Assembly: GCF_003412455.1 (NCBI RefSeq)
Contig: NZ_QTJU01000002.1
Location: 248,001 to 312,000 of the forward strand
Direction: 5' to 3'
Origin: Deminuibacter soli
Lineage (GTDB): Bacteria > Bacteroidota > Bacteroidia > Chitinophagales > Chitinophagaceae
Length of the DNA: 64,000 bases
How positions within the stretch are numbered: the stretch's first letter is position 1; the number at the start of each line of letters is the position of its first letter. The translations under genes and the position numbers were made by a program. The notes beneath the pieces were generated by a model. It did no database searches and had not been told where the DNA came from. It saw only the letters and a list, made by a program, of their open reading frames with translations. This document shows positions 62,786 to 64,000 of the stretch, in pieces.

Positions 62786-63766
62786 ATGCGTAAAAAAAGA
62801 ATCCTTATCACCGGGGCCGCCGGGTTTTTAGGCTCACACCTGTGCGACAGGTTTATTAAAGAAGGCTACCATGTAATTGGTATGGATAACCTGGTAACCG
62901 GTGATCTCAAAAATATTGAGCACCTGTTTCCATTGCCTGATTTTGAATTTTATTACCACGATGTAACGAAATTCATTCATGTGGCAGGTGAGCTGGACTA
63001 TATCCTGCACTTCGCTTCACCGGCCAGTCCGATCGATTATTTAAAAATACCTATTCAAACGCTGAAAGTAGGCGCTTTGGGTACACACAATTGCCTGGGC
63101 CTTGCACGCGAAAAGAAAGCCAGGATACTGGTAGCTTCTACAAGCGAAGTGTATGGTGACCCCCTGGTGCATCCGCAGAAAGAAACCTATTGGGGAAATG
63201 TTAACCCCGTTGGTCCGCGCGGTGTGTACGACGAAGCCAAACGATACCTGGAAGCCATTACCATGGCCTACCATACGTTTCATGGCGTGGAAACAAGGAT
63301 CATCCGCATATTCAATACCTACGGTCCGCGTATGCGCCTCAACGACGGCCGTGCGCTGCCGGCATTTATCGGACAGGCATTACGCGGGGAAGACCTGACT
63401 GTATTTGGTGATGGCAGCCAGACAAGATCATTCTGTTTTGTGGATGACCTGGTAGAAGGTATTTACCGATTGCTGATGAGTGATTACAGCGAGCCGGTAA
63501 ATATTGGCAACCCGGATGAAATATCATTGAAAGATTTTGCACTGGAAGTATTGAAGCTTACAGGGTCTGCAGTTAAAATCGTGTACAAACCATTACCGGT
63601 AGACGATCCCAAACAAAGAAAGCCGGATATTACCCGTGCAAAAGAATTGCTGGGCTGGGAGCCCACCGTTGGGCGTGCAGAAGGTTTGAAAAAAACGTAC
63701 GATTATTTTAAAATGCTTCCCAAAGAAGAACTTGTAAAACAGCCAAAAACATTTGAATCAAGATAA
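62786..63766 (+). CDS. uxs: UDP-glucuronate decarboxylase (UDP-xylose synthase)
   Basis: A 326-residue extended SDR enzyme. The NAD motif is [14 protein letters not shown] (8-21). The catalytic set is Ser120-Glu121 (STSEVYGDP) and Tyr148/Lys152 (GVYDEAKRY). [18 protein letters not shown] and [13 protein letters not shown] are typical of Uxs. Converts UDP-glucuronate from Ugd to UDP-xylose for surface glycan. Confidence 0.9.
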   Translation: MRKKRILITGAAGFLGSHLCDRFIKEGYHVIGMDNLVTGDLKNIEHLFPLPDFEFYYHDVTKFIHVAGELDYILHFASPASPIDYLKIPIQTLKVGALGTHNCLGLAREKKARILVASTSEVYGDPLVHPQKETYWGNVNPVGPRGVYDEAKRYLEAITMAYHTFHGVETRIIRIFNTYGPRMRLNDGRALPAFIGQALRGEDLTVFGDGSQTRSFCFVDDLVEGIYRLLMSDYSEPVNIGNPDEISLKDFALEVLKLTGSAVKIVYKPLPVDDPKQRKPDITRAKELLGWEPTVGRAEGLKKTYDYFKMLPKEELVKQPKTFESR

Positions 63767-63774
63767 CAATAACA

Positions 63775-64000
63775 TGCTGGATGATCTTTTGTCGGGTAAG
63801 CGTGCATTGGCGGTAATAGGACTTGGATATGTAGGCTTACCGGTGGCATTGGGTATGGCGAAGCATGTACCTGTTATTGGGTTTGACATCAATAAAGATC
63901 GTGTAGCACAATTACAGCAGGGAACAGACCCTGCCAATGAATTGACGGCTGCCGATTTCAGCAATAGTAACATACGGTTTACTGCAGATGCGGAAGTGCT
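63775..64000 (+). CDS. nucleotide-sugar dehydrogenase, WbpA/TviB-like (3' partial)
   Basis: The first 75 codons of a UDP-sugar dehydrogenase; the gene runs off the right edge. After a short leader it shows the Rossmann motif AVIGLGYVGLPVALGMAK and a dinucleotide Asp in GFDINKDRVAQL. This start resembles the UDP-GlcNAc 6-dehydrogenase group rather than Ugd, so it would be a second, different dehydrogenase in the operon. Confidence 0.8.

Overview
The window looks like a chromosomal stretch of a Bacteroidota bacterium, most likely family Chitinophagaceae (inference). Signs are AMP nucleosidase and RsmB-type methyltransferase of Bacteroidota type, a GH92 mannosidase, a head-GIN (DUF2807) lipoprotein, CcmB/CcmC/CcmD-like heme export, -7 promoter boxes of the TAnnTT(T)G type, few Shine-Dalgarno sequences and high coding density at middling GC. 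I see no tRNA, rRNA, CRISPR array, insertion sequence or prophage.

Layout. 1-1800: the end of a receiver-domain gene, an XRE/S24 (LexA-like) regulator and a VOC-fold protein. 1.9-5.1 kb: a TPP riboswitch and the thiamine salvage operon thiM-thiE-thiD-tenA. 5.1-13.7 kb, minus strand: the four enzymes of the ligase-associated DNA damage response (exonuclease, ATP-dependent ligase, Lhr-type helicase, PdeM), with a GT39 membrane protein inserted among them and a histone-deacetylase-like hydrolase after PdeM. 13.9-21.6 kb: a periplasmic binding protein, guaA, a DUF2807 lipoprotein, an M14 peptidase and a two-component system. 21.7-29 kb: rpsT, the 2-oxoglutarate dehydrogenase genes sucA-sucB, a lipoprotein and an RNA methyltransferase. 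29-34.2 kb: a TolC/HlyD/MFS efflux operon with a divergent AraC regulator. 34.2-51.8 kb: mnmA, ssb, GH92 mannosidase, an L,D-transpeptidase-like protein, Ldh-family dehydrogenase, aspartate kinase, an esterase, queA, a giant TraB/GumN protein, a fused peptide ABC ATPase, amn and a stand-alone PD-(D/E)XK protein. 51.9-57.8 kb: a vWA-like protein, glutamate dehydrogenase, ccmD/ccmC/ccmB and thymidine kinase. 57.9-64 kb: an Ala/Pro-rich protein, waaA (Kdo transferase) and a nucleotide-sugar operon (aminotransferase, Ugd, Uxs, a second UDP-sugar dehydrogenase) for surface polysaccharide, running off the right edge.

The feature least explained by genes is a set of degenerate short-unit tandem arrays between genes. 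Several keep strict 7-nt phase (323-385, 13675-13738, 17680-17714, 60212-60295). Related arrays have 8-nt (3541-3588) or 11-nt units (17762-17794). One array carries the -33 half of the apparent promoter of the polysaccharide operon. Another sits directly before the repair exonuclease, which has no ATG start. They resemble the heptanucleotide STRR arrays known from cyanobacteria; I do not know of a description in this lineage.
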